A stretch of 64,000 nucleotides of DNA from Paenarthrobacter aurescens (GCF_025421775.1 NZ_JAOEFX010000001.1:1-64000); one strand, 5' to 3'; shown: positions 33,771-43,910, counted from the stretch's first letter. The notes: generated by a model not told the origin, from the letters alone. Numbers and translations are program-made.

Positions 33771-34464
33771 TGGACTTCTCCTCGGCTTTGGTGACGCGCG
33801 GTGCGCCTGCTGTGACGGGCGCAGTTGCTGCAGCGCCGGGCTCAATGGTGGTGTCCGGTGTTTCCAGCGGGACGTAGTCACCCTGCGAGCGGTTTCCCAC
33901 GCGGAGGATTTCGCCGTTACGCAGATACCAGATGGCTCCGTCTTCAGCTCGGACCCGGGTGATGCGCAGGCCCACGGATTCAACGGTACCAATCACTTCG
34001 CTGGTGACGATGACATCGCCGATTCCGTATTGGTCTTCGATGGTGATGAAGATTCCGGCGAGGAAATCGCGGATCAGTTGCTGGGCACCGAAGCCGATGG
34101 CCACACCCAGGATGCCCACGCTGGTCAGCAGCGGCGCGACGTCCACGTTCATGTATTTGAGGACGTAGATGATCACGATCACCACCACCACAACGCTCAC
34201 CAGGCTCGTCAGCAGGGTGCCGATTGTCTCGGCGCGCTGTGAACGGCGCTCGTGGTCCAGCGCGCGGATGGCTGGTTGCACCCACTTGAAGTGCGCTTTC
34301 TTGAAGAAGGAACTTCCGGCGGAAACCCGCCGGGTGATGCGCAAGATGATGAACCGCGCAACGATCCATACACCCAGGCCCACGCCTAAAGTGATGAGGA
34401 TTGAAACGAGGTCGATCTTTTCGGGTTCCAAAGTGACAATTTCTGCCAGGGGGATGGAGGTCAA
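33763..34464 (-). CDS. Small-conductance mechanosensitive channel, MscS family
   Basis: This 233-residue protein has hydrophobic segments at about 18-36, 80-103 and 110-128. The pore-lining TM3 region is VDVAPLLTSVGILGVAIGFGAQQLIRDFLAGIFI, and the beta domain follows (GIGDVIVTSEVIGTVESVGLRITRVRAEDGAIWYLRNGEIL). It is shorter than E. coli MscS. The TTG start at 34464 is supported by AAGGAG ten bases upstream. It is upstream of glbO in a two-gene cluster. Confidence 0.92.
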   Translation of the reverse strand: MTSIPLAEIVTLEPEKIDLVSILITLGVGLGVWIVARFIILRITRRVSAGSSFFKKAHFKWVQPAIRALDHERRSQRAETIGTLLTSLVSVVVVVIVIIYVLKYMNVDVAPLLTSVGILGVAIGFGAQQLIRDFLAGIFITIEDQYGIGDVIVTSEVIGTVESVGLRITRVRAEDGAIWYLRNGEILRVGNRSQGDYVPLETPDTTIEPGAAATAPVTAGAPRVTKAEEKSNE

Positions 34465-34551
34465 GGTTGAATAGCTCCTTGTCGTCGGCCCGTGTTCGCC
34501 GGGCGCGGAACACTCTGTCCACCTACAACCCTAGCGCCGTAGCGTGACGGT

Positions 34552-35550
34552 ATGCGCATCCTGGTCCTGGGCGGTACCGCCTTCCTGTCAGCAGAAATCG
34601 CTCGGCAGGCTGTTGCCGCCGGGCACGATGTCACCTGTTTCGCGCGGGGTACTTCGGCCAACCCGCCCGACGGCGTCACCTGGGTAAGGGGTGACCGCGC
34701 CTTGGGTGCGGCGGCGTTCGCGGAGATCGACGGCGACTGGGATGAGGTGGTGGATGTCTCGCGGGATCCCGTGCAGGCACGTGTGGCACTCGATGTGCTG
34801 GCGCCGGCCGCCGCTCATTGGACCTTTGTCTCAAGTTGTTCGGTGTATGCGGACCACTCGGTTCCCGGTGCGGATGAAAGTGCAGCGCTCTTGGAACCTT
34901 TGCCCGAGGGCCAAACGGGCACCCCGGAGACATATGGCGAATCCAAGTCTGCAATCGAGCAGATGACGCTTGCCGGGGTGGGAGGGAAAGCGCACATCGT
35001 CCGTGCCGGGCTCATTGGCGGACCGGGGGACGGCACTGACAGATACGGCTACTGGCCGGCCCGCTTCGCTGCGAACACTGACACGGTGGTGGTCCCCGAC
35101 ATCCCTGACGACGCCACCCAGATCATTGATGTCCGGGATCTCGCCGCGTGGATCCTGCGATCCGCCGCTCAAGGGCTGACGGGTACGTACAACGCCCTGG
35201 GAGACGTTGTGAGGTTCGAGGATTACATCAAGGAATCACAAAATGCAGCCGGGGCTGCGGCAGGGGACGTCGTACAGCCTGACGAGGACTGGCTGGTGGA
35301 ACACGGCGTGGATTATTGGGCCGGACCTGACTCCCTTCCCCTGTGGTTGCCGGCGGGACACGACGGCTTCCAAGCGCGGACGAACCAGGCGGCACGTGAG
35401 CGGGGGATGGCCCTGCGGCCGTGGCAGGAAACTCTTGCGGCCACCCTTAAGGACGAGAAGCAGCGGGGCTTGGACAGGGACCGAAAGGCCGGACTCAGCC
35501 GCGGGACCGAACAACGGCTGGTGGCACTCTGGCGGGGTGAACAGCGTTAG
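34552..35550 (+). CDS. NAD-dependent epimerase/reductase-like protein
   Basis: This 332-residue extended SDR starts with RILVLGGTAFLSAEIARQAVAAGHDVTCFARG, the NAD-binding GxxxxxG region, and has SSCSVYAD, YGESKSAIEQ (Tyr-x3-Lys) and IIDVRDLAAWI. The arrangement resembles plant-type cinnamoyl-CoA reductase or uncharacterised epimerases; no substrate is evident. The C-terminal half is basic and lacks obvious partner motifs. It stands alone, divergent from MscS and convergent with the OsmC gene. Confidence 0.85.
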   Translation: MRILVLGGTAFLSAEIARQAVAAGHDVTCFARGTSANPPDGVTWVRGDRALGAAAFAEIDGDWDEVVDVSRDPVQARVALDVLAPAAAHWTFVSSCSVYADHSVPGADESAALLEPLPEGQTGTPETYGESKSAIEQMTLAGVGGKAHIVRAGLIGGPGDGTDRYGYWPARFAANTDTVVVPDIPDDATQIIDVRDLAAWILRSAAQGLTGTYNALGDVVRFEDYIKESQNAAGAAAGDVVQPDEDWLVEHGVDYWAGPDSLPLWLPAGHDGFQARTNQAARERGMALRPWQETLAATLKDEKQRGLDRDRKAGLSRGTEQRLVALWRGEQR

Positions 35551-36026
35551 GCAGCTGCCGCCGTCGTGGTTGGCTCGTGCAGTACGGGGAAGTTGACGCT
35601 GCGTGCAATGAAGCAGACTTGGTTGGCCTCGTGGTGCAACTGTGGCACCAACCCGGCATGGTCGGGATCCGCGATGGTGACGTTCGGTTTAAGGGTCACG
35701 CTCTCGAATTGGCCGCTGCCGTCGCGGTTGAGCTTCATGAGCCCTTCGGCGTTGTCCTCGTAACTGGTGACAACCACGCCATGCTTGACGGCTACATGCA
35801 GGAAAGACAGCATGTGGCACTGCGAGAGCGCGGCAAGCAGCAGTTGCTCGGGGTTGTAGCGCGTCCGGTCGCCATGGAATGTGGGATCGGCCGATCCTTT
35901 CAACGTAGGCAGCCCGCTGATCTCGACGTCGTGGTCGCGTGAATATCCCCGATAGCTGGCCGTGCCATCGCCGAGGTTTCCAGTCCAGCGGACGGTCAGC
36001 GCGTAGTGGTGTTCGTTGAGGCCCAT
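35547..36026 (-). CDS. OsmC/Ohr family peroxidase-like protein
   Basis: This 159-residue protein contains the two redox Cys of the family, in ALSQCHMLSFLHVAVKHG and HEANQVCFIARSVNFPV, separated by about 60 residues, and a DHDVEISGLPTLKGSADPTFHGD N-terminal beta region. OsmC-type proteins reduce organic hydroperoxides using dihydrolipoamide or other thiols. The Arg in NPEQLLLAA-type motif is expected for substrate binding. ATG at 36026 starts the frame. It overlaps the previous gene's end by four bases. Confidence 0.92.
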   Translation of the reverse strand: MGLNEHHYALTVRWTGNLGDGTASYRGYSRDHDVEISGLPTLKGSADPTFHGDRTRYNPEQLLLAALSQCHMLSFLHVAVKHGVVVTSYEDNAEGLMKLNRDGSGQFESVTLKPNVTIADPDHAGLVPQLHHEANQVCFIARSVNFPVLHEPTTTAAAA

Positions 36027-36085
36027 GCGGACAGTTTAGCTACGCACAGCCAACTGTCCGCACGGGCCCCAGGAGCGAACCGTGC

Positions 36086-38647
36086 CTACACGTCCGCTGC
36101 CCGTGCACGCAGGGCACGGGCTACACCGTCGCGGTTCTCCAGCATCATTCGGCGCAAGGCTGCACTTTCTTCGGGGAGTCCGGCCAGGAAATCATCGGTG
36201 CGGTCCACCGTGGCCTGGGTGGTGAGCTGTGCCGGGTAGAGTCCCACCACGATCTGTTGTGCCAGAGCGTGCGTGCGTTCCTTGACGATTCCGGGAACGG
36301 CTTCGAAATACTTTTCCGCGTAAGGCTCCAACAGCGAGGTATCCGGGACCCGCATAAAGCCGGCCACGGCAGAGGACTGCAATGCGTTGGAAAGCTCTCC
36401 GGTGACCACGATCGAGTCCCAGGCAGCTGCTTTGGCCTCCGGGGTGGGGATGGCTGCCTTGGCTTGGGCTGCGGCGTTCTGGCCGTTGGAGGTGTTGTCG
36501 CGGGCAAGCTCCTCGTCGATGCGTTCCTGGCCGTGGCGTCCGCCGGCCACGAGGGCGGTCAGGAGCTCCCAACGCATGTCCTGGTCCACGGTGAGGCCTT
36601 CGAGGGTTTCCGTCCCTTCCAAGAGGGCCTCGATGCGGTCCAACTGGCCGCCGCTGCGTGCCAGCTGGGCGAAGGACTTGGCGAACTGGAGTTGGGCATC
36701 TGAGCCTGCTTCCACGGAGGAAGCGAGTTCCCAGAGCTTGTCTGCGGCCGCGATCGTGGTGGCTGCCTTGTGGTCCGCGGCGACGTAGTACGTCAGGGTG
36801 GTGGCGAGTTGACGGAGCTGGACCAGGATGACTGAAGAATCCGTTTCGTGGGCAATGTTGGCCAGGATCAGGTCCACGTAACCGCGGGCCGGGGTTTCGC
36901 CGTCGCGTGCAGCGTCCCATGCGGAGCCCCACACCAGGGTGCGGGGCAGGCTGGCGGCAAAGTCCTTCAGGTGGGCTTTGGCAGTGGCGAGGGAGTGCTC
37001 GTCGAGGCGGACCTTGGCATATGCGAGGTCGTCGTCGTTGAGCAGGATCAAGTCCGGGCGTTGACGGCCGGCAAGGGCCGGGACCTCGGTGCGGGGCCCA
37101 TCGACGTCGAGTTCTTCGCGGTGGGTGCGTTCCAGCTTGCCTTCTCCTGAGAGCGAGTAGAAGCCAACGGCGAGGCGGTGCGGACGGAGTGTGGGCTGCT
37201 CCTGAATTGCGGTCTGCAGTATCGCGAAGTTGGTGATGGTGTCTTCGGCGTCAACTGCCAGTTCGGGGGCCAGGGTGTTCACACCGGAAGTTTCCAGCCA
37301 GAGCTTGCCCCATACGTCCAGGTCGCGGCCGGAGGCGGCCTCGAGCTCCACCATGAGGTCAGCGAGCTCGGTATTCTTCCACGCGTGCTTGGCGAAGTAC
37401 GTACGGACACCGGCCATGAACTGTTCCGGACCCACCCAGGCAACCAACTGACGCAACACCGAAGCGCCTTTGGCATAGGTGATGCCGTCGAAGTTGACCT
37501 CCACGTCCTCAAGATTGTTGATCTCGGCAAAGATCGGGTGCGTCGTGGGCAGCTGGTCCTGCTTGTAAGCCCAGGACTTTTCCACGGAGGCGAAGGTGGT
37601 CCAGGCCCTGTCGAATTCGGTGTTCTCCACGGCAGCCAGGTGCGACATGTATTCCGCGAACGATTCGTTGAGCCAAAGGTCATTCCACCAGCGCATGGTG
37701 ACCAAGTCGCCGAACCACATGTGGGCCAGCTCGTGGAGGACGGTGATGGCGCGCCGTTCGATCTGGGCGCCAGTGACTTTTCCGCGGAAGACGTAGCCCT
37801 CCAGAATGGTGACGGCCCCTGCGTTCTCCATGGCTCCGGCATTGAATTCCGGGACGAAGAGCTGGTCGTATTTCTCGAACGGGTACGGGCAGCCGAATTG
37901 GGCCTCGAAGAACTCAAAGCCTTGGCGGGTCAGTTCGAAGATGTTGTCAGCGTCGAGATACTGCATGAGCGACTTGCGGGCAAAGACTCCCAACGGGATG
38001 ACCCGGCCGTCGGAGCTGGTGACCTCTGACCTGACCGACTGGTACGGTCCGGCGATCAAGGCCGTGACGTAGGAGGACAGCCGCGGCGTGGTGGTGAATT
38101 CCCACACGGAGCGGGCACCGCCATCCTCGCCGGGTGCTGTTTCGGACGGAACCGGGGTGGGGGAGTTGGAGATCACGTCCCAGTGCGACGGCGCAGTGAC
38201 TGTGAAGGTGAAGCTTGCCTTCAGGTCGGGCTGCTCAAAGACGGCAAACATGCGCCGGGAGTCGGGAACTTCGAATTGTGTGTAGAGGTACACCTCGCCG
38301 TCAACGGGATCCACGAAGCGGTGGAGACCTTCGCCGGTGTTCATGTAGGGAGCGTCTGCCACCACGGTGAGCTCATTCTCGGCCGACAACCCAGGGAGCT
38401 GGATGCGCACGCCGTCGGAGACTTCAGCCGGGTCCAGGTCGGTGCCGTTCAGGGTCACACTGTGGACCGCGGCCGTGATCGCATCAATGAAGGTTGACGC
38501 TCCCGGCGTCGCAGAAAACTTGACCACGGTGGTGGAGCCGAAGACCTCAGGGCCCTTGGTGAGATCCAAGGTGACGTTGTAGGACTCGACGTTGAGCAGT
38601 TCGGCGCGGTTTGCGGCTTCGTCGCGCGTAAGGTTCAGGCCTGGCAA
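36086..38647 (-). CDS. pepN: Aminopeptidase N (M1 family)
   Basis: This 853-residue metallopeptidase removes N-terminal residues from peptides. GAMENAG binds the free amino terminus, HELAHMWFGDLVTMRWWNDLWLNESFAEY is the HExxH-(18)-E zinc site. The C-terminal third is the helical ERAP1-like domain. TTG at 38647 is supported by CCGGAGG six bases upstream. It is in the conserved block with rpiB, nei and the Rv2466c homologue. It lies alone on its strand here. Confidence 0.95.
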   Translation of the reverse strand: MPGLNLTRDEAANRAELLNVESYNVTLDLTKGPEVFGSTTVVKFSATPGASTFIDAITAAVHSVTLNGTDLDPAEVSDGVRIQLPGLSAENELTVVADAPYMNTGEGLHRFVDPVDGEVYLYTQFEVPDSRRMFAVFEQPDLKASFTFTVTAPSHWDVISNSPTPVPSETAPGEDGGARSVWEFTTTPRLSSYVTALIAGPYQSVRSEVTSSDGRVIPLGVFARKSLMQYLDADNIFELTRQGFEFFEAQFGCPYPFEKYDQLFVPEFNAGAMENAGAVTILEGYVFRGKVTGAQIERRAITVLHELAHMWFGDLVTMRWWNDLWLNESFAEYMSHLAAVENTEFDRAWTTFASVEKSWAYKQDQLPTTHPIFAEINNLEDVEVNFDGITYAKGASVLRQLVAWVGPEQFMAGVRTYFAKHAWKNTELADLMVELEAASGRDLDVWGKLWLETSGVNTLAPELAVDAEDTITNFAILQTAIQEQPTLRPHRLAVGFYSLSGEGKLERTHREELDVDGPRTEVPALAGRQRPDLILLNDDDLAYAKVRLDEHSLATAKAHLKDFAASLPRTLVWGSAWDAARDGETPARGYVDLILANIAHETDSSVILVQLRQLATTLTYYVAADHKAATTIAAADKLWELASSVEAGSDAQLQFAKSFAQLARSGGQLDRIEALLEGTETLEGLTVDQDMRWELLTALVAGGRHGQERIDEELARDNTSNGQNAAAQAKAAIPTPEAKAAAWDSIVVTGELSNALQSSAVAGFMRVPDTSLLEPYAEKYFEAVPGIVKERTHALAQQIVVGLYPAQLTTQATVDRTDDFLAGLPEESAALRRMMLENRDGVARALRARAADV

Positions 38648-38780
38648 GTGGTGCCTCCGGAAGATGATGGGGTGGCCGGCTGATCGCTGCCGGTCGCTGG
38701 TGTGAAGTCATTCTTTCACTCCACGCCTGGAAGGCAAGGAGTGGGAGCCACAGTGTCGCACCACGGAGTAGCGTTGGATC

Positions 38781-39785
38781 ATGGGATCGTTCCGGGACAC
38801 TCTCGATTTCCGCGCACTGAGGTTTGCGGTCGCATTTCCTTTGCTGCTCGCTGTTGGCTTCGTGGTGTGCGCCCAGATGCTGCGGAACGACCTCCCGAAC
38901 CCCGTTGCGGTCATGTGGAACGCCGACGGCGGCAGTTCGTTTGCGCCGTTTGGCGCCTACGTTGCAGGCGGGGCGGCACTCATCACCTTTTGCGGTTGGG
39001 CGGTGTTCCTCCAAGCAGTATCGATCACCCGGCCGGTGGTCATGCGTCGGGTCATGATGGGCGTGGGGATGATGGTCAGCCTGTTCATCACCTCTGTGGT
39101 GGCAGCCGGCCTGGTGGGCCAGTCCGGGCTGGTGGACGCGCGGCAGTCCCATGTTGACCCGATCGTGCTGGCCATGGGCAGCGGGGCGGCCGTGGCTTTG
39201 GGTGTAGTCATGATGTTCGCGTTCAAGCCGGACCCGCGGTGGACGCGGGAGGACGACGTCGCACTCCAGGAGGAACTGAGCCTCCTCGAAGACCCCGACC
39301 TCGCCCGCGATTCGCTCCGCCTGTGGGTACATGCCCGGAGTTCCGTTTTTGTCATGATCATTGTCTCGGCCCTGTTTCCTGCTGCCCTGATAGCGGTCGC
39401 AGTCCCATGGCTTGGCGCCCTGGTAGCGGTGGCCGCACTGGTTGGCGCAGGGTTCCTCTTCGCACGGGTGCGGGCCGACAGAGGAGGGCTCCAGGTCTTC
39501 GCTGGCGGCATCGTGCGCGTCCTGACCGTTCCCGCCGTCGAAATCGCCGGGGCGGCCCCTGCCGAAGTCAAGGCGGCGGATTACGGCGGGTGGGGATGGC
39601 GGCACCATGACGACGCGACGGCGATGCTCGTTGGCAGCGGCCCCGCCGTCGTCGTAAGGAAACTTAATGGAGGCCGGGTGGCACTCAGCGCCGGCACCGT
39701 TGCCTCCGCAGACAAACTTGCTGGAATCCTGAACCGGGCGGCCCATCGGGCCCATGGCGGAGGTCAGGCCCAACAACCCGGGTAG
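38781..39785 (+). CDS. Membrane protein with DUF1648-like segment
   Basis: This 334-residue protein has about six hydrophobic segments. The first loop carries NDLPNPVAVMWNADGGSSF, a pattern like the DxPxxVPxHW motif of DUF1648. TM pairs follow at LITFCGWAVFL, GVGMMVSLFITSVVAAGLVG, IVLAMGSGAAVALGVVMMF, MIIVSALFPAALIAVAVPWLGALVAVAALVGAGFLFA. The cytoplasmic C-terminus is basic and Gly-rich. The function is unknown. It is divergent from pepN and ends about 100 bases before rpiB. Confidence 0.82.
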   Translation: MGSFRDTLDFRALRFAVAFPLLLAVGFVVCAQMLRNDLPNPVAVMWNADGGSSFAPFGAYVAGGAALITFCGWAVFLQAVSITRPVVMRRVMMGVGMMVSLFITSVVAAGLVGQSGLVDARQSHVDPIVLAMGSGAAVALGVVMMFAFKPDPRWTREDDVALQEELSLLEDPDLARDSLRLWVHARSSVFVMIIVSALFPAALIAVAVPWLGALVAVAALVGAGFLFARVRADRGGLQVFAGGIVRVLTVPAVEIAGAAPAEVKAADYGGWGWRHHDDATAMLVGSGPAVVVRKLNGGRVALSAGTVASADKLAGILNRAAHRAHGGGQAQQPG

Positions 39786-39883
39786 CGGTACCCTTGGTAG
39801 CGCATCCCTTTATCGCCGCGCCCGGCATGTGCTGTGCTGCTGCCCAGTGCCGTCCCGGCGCGCCAGAAAGAAACGGACTTCCT

Positions 39884-40366
39884 GTGACTACACCCCGCGT
39901 CCACATCGCTACTGACCACGCCGGCATGGAACTGAGTGCCCACCTGGTCAGCCACCTCACCGCCAAGGGCTATGAAGTAGTGGATCACGGGCCCAAGGAA
40001 TACGACGCCCTGGATGACTACCCGTCCTTCTGCATCAATGCAGGACGTGCCGTCGTCGCGGACCAGGAGGCCGGTGTCCACGCTTTGGGCATCGTCCTGG
40101 GCGGCTCCGGCAATGGCGAGCAAATTGCTGCCAACAAGGTCAAGGGCGTCCGCGCTGCGCTGGCCTGGAACCTCTCTACCGCAAAGCTGGCCCGCGAGCA
40201 CAACGATGCCAACGTTGTGGCCGTCGGAGGCCGCCAGCACACCGTTGAGGAAGCCACTGAGCTCATCGAAGCCTTCCTGCAGGAACCGTTCAGCAATGAC
40301 GAGCGCCACGTACGCCGCATTGGCAAGATCGCGGTGTACGAAACCACCGGCGAAATCGTCGAGTAG
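39884..40366 (+). CDS. rpiB: Ribose-5-phosphate isomerase B
   Basis: This 160-residue enzyme interconverts ribose 5-phosphate and ribulose 5-phosphate. IATDHAGMELSAHL is the phosphate-binding start, VVDHGP, GIVLGGSGNGEQIAANKVKGVRAA with the Ser/Gly active loop, and DANVVAVGGR follow. Mycobacterium RpiB has Cys-free catalytic Glu chemistry; the GNGEQ Glu is present here. GTG at 39884 is chosen since the upstream frame is not conserved-looking. It overlaps the start of the Nei-type gene by one base, as in M. tuberculosis Rv2465c-Rv2464c. Confidence 0.95.
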   Translation: MTTPRVHIATDHAGMELSAHLVSHLTAKGYEVVDHGPKEYDALDDYPSFCINAGRAVVADQEAGVHALGIVLGGSGNGEQIAANKVKGVRAALAWNLSTAKLAREHNDANVVAVGGRQHTVEEATELIEAFLQEPFSNDERHVRRIGKIAVYETTGEIVE

Positions 40367-41253
40367 TGCCGGAAGGGCACTCGGTCCACAGGCTGGCCCG
40401 CCAATTCCAGGATGTTTTTGGCGGCCGGTCCTTGGACGTCTCCAGTCCCCAGGGACGTTTTGCTTCCGGTGCGGAACTGCTGAGCGGTCACACCATGGTG
40501 GAGGCCAAAGCCCATGGCAAGCAGTTCTTCCTCCGGTTTGACCACGAACTTTTCCTCCATGTCCATCTGGGGCTGTACGGCGCATGGAGTTTCGGCGGCG
40601 ACAGCTCCTTCACGGGCGCCTCGAGCATTGGCGCCCCGCGCCGGATCGGGGAACGGGAAAGTGGCTCCGCTGCCGAAGGCGGCGAGTACGCCGGCCCGCC
40701 TGAGCCGGTAGGTGCCGTCCGGGTCCGTCTGGTGTCCGACCACGGTTGGGCAGATCTGCGCGGTGCCACCACCTGCGCAGCCGTCACCGCTGCCGAGGCT
40801 CAAGCCGTGCTGGATCGTTTGGGTCCTGACCCGTTGCACAACAGGGGAGGGGACCGGGATGAATTCATCCGTCGCCTGCGTCGCCGCAAGACGGCCGTGG
40901 CATTGCTGATGATGGACCAGTCCGTGCTGGCCGGCGTCGGGAATATTTACCGTGCCGAAGTGCTGTTCCGGCAGGCAGTGGATCCTTGGACGCCCGGAAG
41001 CAGCATTGATGCCGGGACCGCTGGCCGACTCTGGGATGACACAGTGGCTACCATGTCCGATGGTGTCCGCGACGGACGGATTGTCACGACGCCTCCCACC
41101 CTGTGGACTGGCGGCGGTGCGGTGGCGCCCGACGCCGATGCCCACTTTGTCTATAAGCGGGACGGAATGCCCTGCCGCGCCTGCGGGACGCTGGTGGGCA
41201 TGACGGAAATTGGTGCCCGAAAGCTGTATTGGTGTCCGGGCTGCCAGGTGTAG
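40366..41253 (+). CDS. nei: Fpg/Nei family DNA glycosylase (Rv2464c type)
   Basis: This 295-residue glycosylase removes oxidised bases. After Met removal it begins PEGHSVHRLARQ with the catalytic Pro and Glu2. HGKQFFLRF has the conserved Lys, LAGVGNIYRAEVLF the helix-two-turn-helix Asn, and CRACG with CPGCQ form the zinc finger with an Arg in GARKLYW. The VHRLA start is typical of the Nei rather than Fpg group. GTG at 40366 shares a base with rpiB's stop, so the pair is co-translated. A terminator follows at 41261. Confidence 0.93.
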   Translation: MPEGHSVHRLARQFQDVFGGRSLDVSSPQGRFASGAELLSGHTMVEAKAHGKQFFLRFDHELFLHVHLGLYGAWSFGGDSSFTGASSIGAPRRIGERESGSAAEGGEYAGPPEPVGAVRVRLVSDHGWADLRGATTCAAVTAAEAQAVLDRLGPDPLHNRGGDRDEFIRRLRRRKTAVALLMMDQSVLAGVGNIYRAEVLFRQAVDPWTPGSSIDAGTAGRLWDDTVATMSDGVRDGRIVTTPPTLWTGGGAVAPDADAHFVYKRDGMPCRACGTLVGMTEIGARKLYWCPGCQV

Positions 41254-41260
41254 CAGCAAC

Positions 41261-41298
41261 AAAAAAGCGCCCCGATCCATGGATCGGGGCGCTTTTTT
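41261..41298. terminator. Bidirectional intrinsic terminator
   Basis: AAAAAAGCGCCCCGATCC (41261-41278) pairs with GGATCGGGGCGCTTTTTT (41281-41298). It ends the nei transcript and the opposing tRNA-Gly transcript; both strands have a T-run. Confidence 0.95.
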
Positions 41299-41299
41299 C

Positions 41300-41373
41300 T
41301 GGAGGGGACGACGGGAATCGAACCCGCGTAATCAGTTTGGAAGACTGAGGCTTTACCATTAAGCTACGTCCCC
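41300..41373 (-). tRNA. tRNA-Gly (anticodon UCC)
   Basis: Acceptor GGGGACG pairs perfectly with CGTCCCC; the anticodon loop CTTCCAA has anticodon TCC; the T loop is TTCGATT. Discriminator T and an encoded CCA end at 41300. Confidence 0.96.
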
Positions 41374-41501
41374 AGGACGAAAGTCCCTGTTCAGGACATC
41401 TTCCCGGTGGCTGTTGAAGCCGGGTACTACTAAACCTAATTCCGGCGGCAGTGTCAAATGTGCATTCTTGGCTCGCTTGCCCGTAGACTGTCCTGTGCGT
41501 T

Positions 41502-41576
41502 CGGGGTGTAGCTCAGCTTGGCTAGAGCGCCTGCTTTGGGAGCAGGAAGTCGCAGGTTCAAATCCTGTCACCCCGA
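41502..41576 (+). tRNA. tRNA-Pro (anticodon UGG)
   Basis: Acceptor CGGGGTG pairs with CACCCCG; the anticodon arm CCTGC-TTTGGGA-GCAGG has anticodon TGG; the T loop is TTCAAAT. Discriminator A is at 41576 and no CCA is encoded. Confidence 0.96.
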
Positions 41577-41645
41577 CTCTGTGTTTGTGTCCGCTTCAGG
41601 GGCACGACAGAACCCCATACCCACGAATTCAGGAGTACTTAGACT

Positions 41646-43028
41646 GTGAAGAGCGCTGTCGAGAACCTCACCGCAACGCGGGTCAAGCTCAATGTTGAGG
41701 TTCCCTTTGAGGAACTGAAGCCGAGCATCGACGCCGCGTACAAGACCGTTGCTTCGCAGATCCAGGTTCCCGGATTCCGCAAGGGCAAAGTTCCCTCCAA
41801 GCTCATCGATCAGCGCGTTGGCCGTGGCTACGTCCTGGAGACCGCCATCAACGATGGCCTCAACGGCTGGTACCAGGCTGCAGTTCAGGAGACCGGCGTC
41901 CGCCCCCTGAGCCGTCCCGAGGTTGAGATCACCGAGGTTCCGGACCCGACCTCAACCGATGGTGAGCTCAAGTTCCAGGTGGAGATCGATGTCCGCCCCG
42001 AGATCGAACTGCCGGACTACGCCGGCATCAAGGTTGAGGTCGCTGCTGCGGAGTCCTCCGAGGCCGATGTCGACAAGGCCCTCGACGAACTGCGCGGCCG
42101 TTTCGGCACGCTGAAGTCCGTTGAGCGCCCTGCCGCGAACGATGACTTCCTCACCATCGATATCACCGCCACGATCGACAGTGAAGAGATCGATTCCGCT
42201 TCCGGCCTGTCCTACCAGGTTGGCGCGGGCACCATGCTCGAAGGCCTCGATGAAGCCGTCACCGGCCTGTCCGCCGATGAAGAAGCCATCTTCGACACCA
42301 CGCTTGTGGGCGGCGACCATGCGGGCGAATCCGCACAGGTCAAGGTCGTCGTCAAGGCTGTCAAGGAGCGCGAACTCCCCGAAGCGAACGATGACTTCGC
42401 GCAGCTCGCCTCCGAGTTCGACACTCTCACTGAACTCCGCGAGGACCTCGCCAAGCAGGCTGCCGACTCCAAGGTCGTCGAGCAGGGTGTTGAAGCACGT
42501 GACAAGGTCCTGGACAAGCTCGTTGAGCTCGTAGAGGTTCCGGTTCCGGATTCCGTGGTCGAAGAGCAGATCGAAGCGCACTTCAACCCGGAGAACGCCC
42601 ACGGCGAAGGTGACCACGACACCGAGGAGCACCGCGCCGAGGTCAAGGCCAACACCGAGCGTGCCTTCCAGAACGAGATCATCCTTGACGCCATTGCCGA
42701 CAAGGAAGAAGTGGACGTCAGCCAGAACGAGCTGATCGACTACATCGTCACCACCGCCAGCCAGTACGGCATGGACCCCAACCAGTTCGCCCAGATCATT
42801 GATCAGAGCGGCCAGGTTCCCATGATGGTGTCCGAGGTTCGCCGCCGTAAGGCCCTGGCTGTTGTCCTGGGCCAGGCCGAGGTTGTCGACACCGAGGGCA
42901 ACAAGGTTGACCTCACCGACTTCGTCCGCCCCGCAGGCGAAGCAGCAGCCGAAGAGGCTGCCGCTGTTGAAGCAACCGAGGAAGCGGACTCTGCAGCAAG
43001 CGATGACCCCGCAGCAGTGAAGTTCTAG
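41646..43028 (+). CDS. tig: Trigger factor chaperone
   Basis: This 460-residue ribosome-bound chaperone and prolyl isomerase has the signature GFRKGKVP (residues 41-48) in the N-terminal ribosome-binding domain, an FKBP-like domain at about 160-245 and a long helical C-terminal domain. An acidic Ala/Glu tail ends the protein. GTG at 41646 follows AGGAGTACTTAGACT. It precedes clpP1-clpP2-clpX as in most bacteria and is followed by a terminator. Confidence 0.97.
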   Translation: MKSAVENLTATRVKLNVEVPFEELKPSIDAAYKTVASQIQVPGFRKGKVPSKLIDQRVGRGYVLETAINDGLNGWYQAAVQETGVRPLSRPEVEITEVPDPTSTDGELKFQVEIDVRPEIELPDYAGIKVEVAAAESSEADVDKALDELRGRFGTLKSVERPAANDDFLTIDITATIDSEEIDSASGLSYQVGAGTMLEGLDEAVTGLSADEEAIFDTTLVGGDHAGESAQVKVVVKAVKERELPEANDDFAQLASEFDTLTELREDLAKQAADSKVVEQGVEARDKVLDKLVELVEVPVPDSVVEEQIEAHFNPENAHGEGDHDTEEHRAEVKANTERAFQNEIILDAIADKEEVDVSQNELIDYIVTTASQYGMDPNQFAQIIDQSGQVPMMVSEVRRRKALAVVLGQAEVVDTEGNKVDLTDFVRPAGEAAAEEAAAVEATEEADSAASDDPAAVKF

Positions 43029-43039
43029 TCAACGACTTC

Positions 43040-43073
43040 AACCGGCCCCGGATCTCCTGATCCGGGGCCGGTT
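43040..43073 (+). terminator. Intrinsic terminator after tig
   Basis: AACCGGCCCCGGAT (43040-43053) pairs with ATCCGGGGCCGGTT, followed by TGCTTTA. It lies 12 bases past the stop. Confidence 0.9.
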
Positions 43074-43220
43074 TGCTTTAAGGCTGAACATTGGTGCTGA
43101 CCCAGACGTGCGCCGTCAGCGAACAGCGCGATTCCGGCGAACAAATCGCCCCTGAAAACGGTTAGTGTCCAAGTAGTGAAGTTCAGTGAGGTCACTGGCA
43201 CCAGCGAGAGGTAAGTACTT

Positions 43221-43871
43221 ATGTCACAGCAATCAGAGGCTCCCCGGATGGCAACTGTCGATCCCGCAGCCCAGGACAACTACATCTACAACCGCCTGCT
43301 GAAAGAGCGCATCATCTGGCTCGGCTCTGAAGTCCGTGACGAGAATGCCAACGCCATCTGCTCGCAGCTCCTCCTCCTCTCGGCCGAAGACCCGGAGAAG
43401 GACATCTACCTGTACATCAACTCCCCGGGTGGGTCCGTGACGGCCGGCATGGCCATCTACGACACCATGCAGTTCATCCCGAACGACGTCGTCACCGTCG
43501 CAACGGGCTTGGCTGCCTCCATGGGCCAGTTCCTCCTGTCGTCCGGCACCAAGGGCAAGCGTTACGCCACGCCCAACGCCCGCATCCTGATGCACCAGCC
43601 TTCCGGCGGCATCGGCGGCACGGCCTCGGACATCAAGATCCAGGCTGAACTGATCCTGCACATGAAGAAGGTCATGGCCGAACTCACGGCTGAGCAGACC
43701 GGTCAGTCCGTGGAGACCATCCTCAAGGACAACGACCGCGATAAGTGGTTTACGGCCGCTGAGGCTTTGGAGTACGGCTTCTTCGACAAGATCTCGGCGC
43801 ACGCCGGTTCTGTTGCCGGTGGTGGCGGCACGGCCAACCAGTCGGGCGCAGAGTCGAACTCCGAAAACTAA
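43221..43871 (+). CDS. clpP1: ATP-dependent Clp protease proteolytic subunit 1
   Basis: This 216-residue serine protease has [11 protein letters not shown] with the catalytic Ser, [10 protein letters not shown] with the catalytic His and DNDRDKWF with the Asp. Actinobacterial ClpP1 and ClpP2 form a mixed tetradecamer. The Gly/Ser-rich tail after residue 195 is longer than in E. coli ClpP. It starts with a short propeptide (residues 1-10) before the body. It precedes clpP2 by 40 bases. Confidence 0.97.
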   Translation: MSQQSEAPRMATVDPAAQDNYIYNRLLKERIIWLGSEVRDENANAICSQLLLLSAEDPEKDIYLYINSPGGSVTAGMAIYDTMQFIPNDVVTVATGLAASMGQFLLSSGTKGKRYATPNARILMHQPSGGIGGTASDIKIQAELILHMKKVMAELTAEQTGQSVETILKDNDRDKWFTAAEALEYGFFDKISAHAGSVAGGGGTANQSGAESNSEN

Positions 43872-43910
43872 CCGGCACAAAGAACCACTGAAACCCCAGG
43901 AGTAAAGAAC

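Noticed and set aside
38547..39776. A 409-residue frame opposite the DUF1648-like gene
   Set aside because: It is His/Arg/Pro-rich shadow sequence and crosses the start region of pepN.
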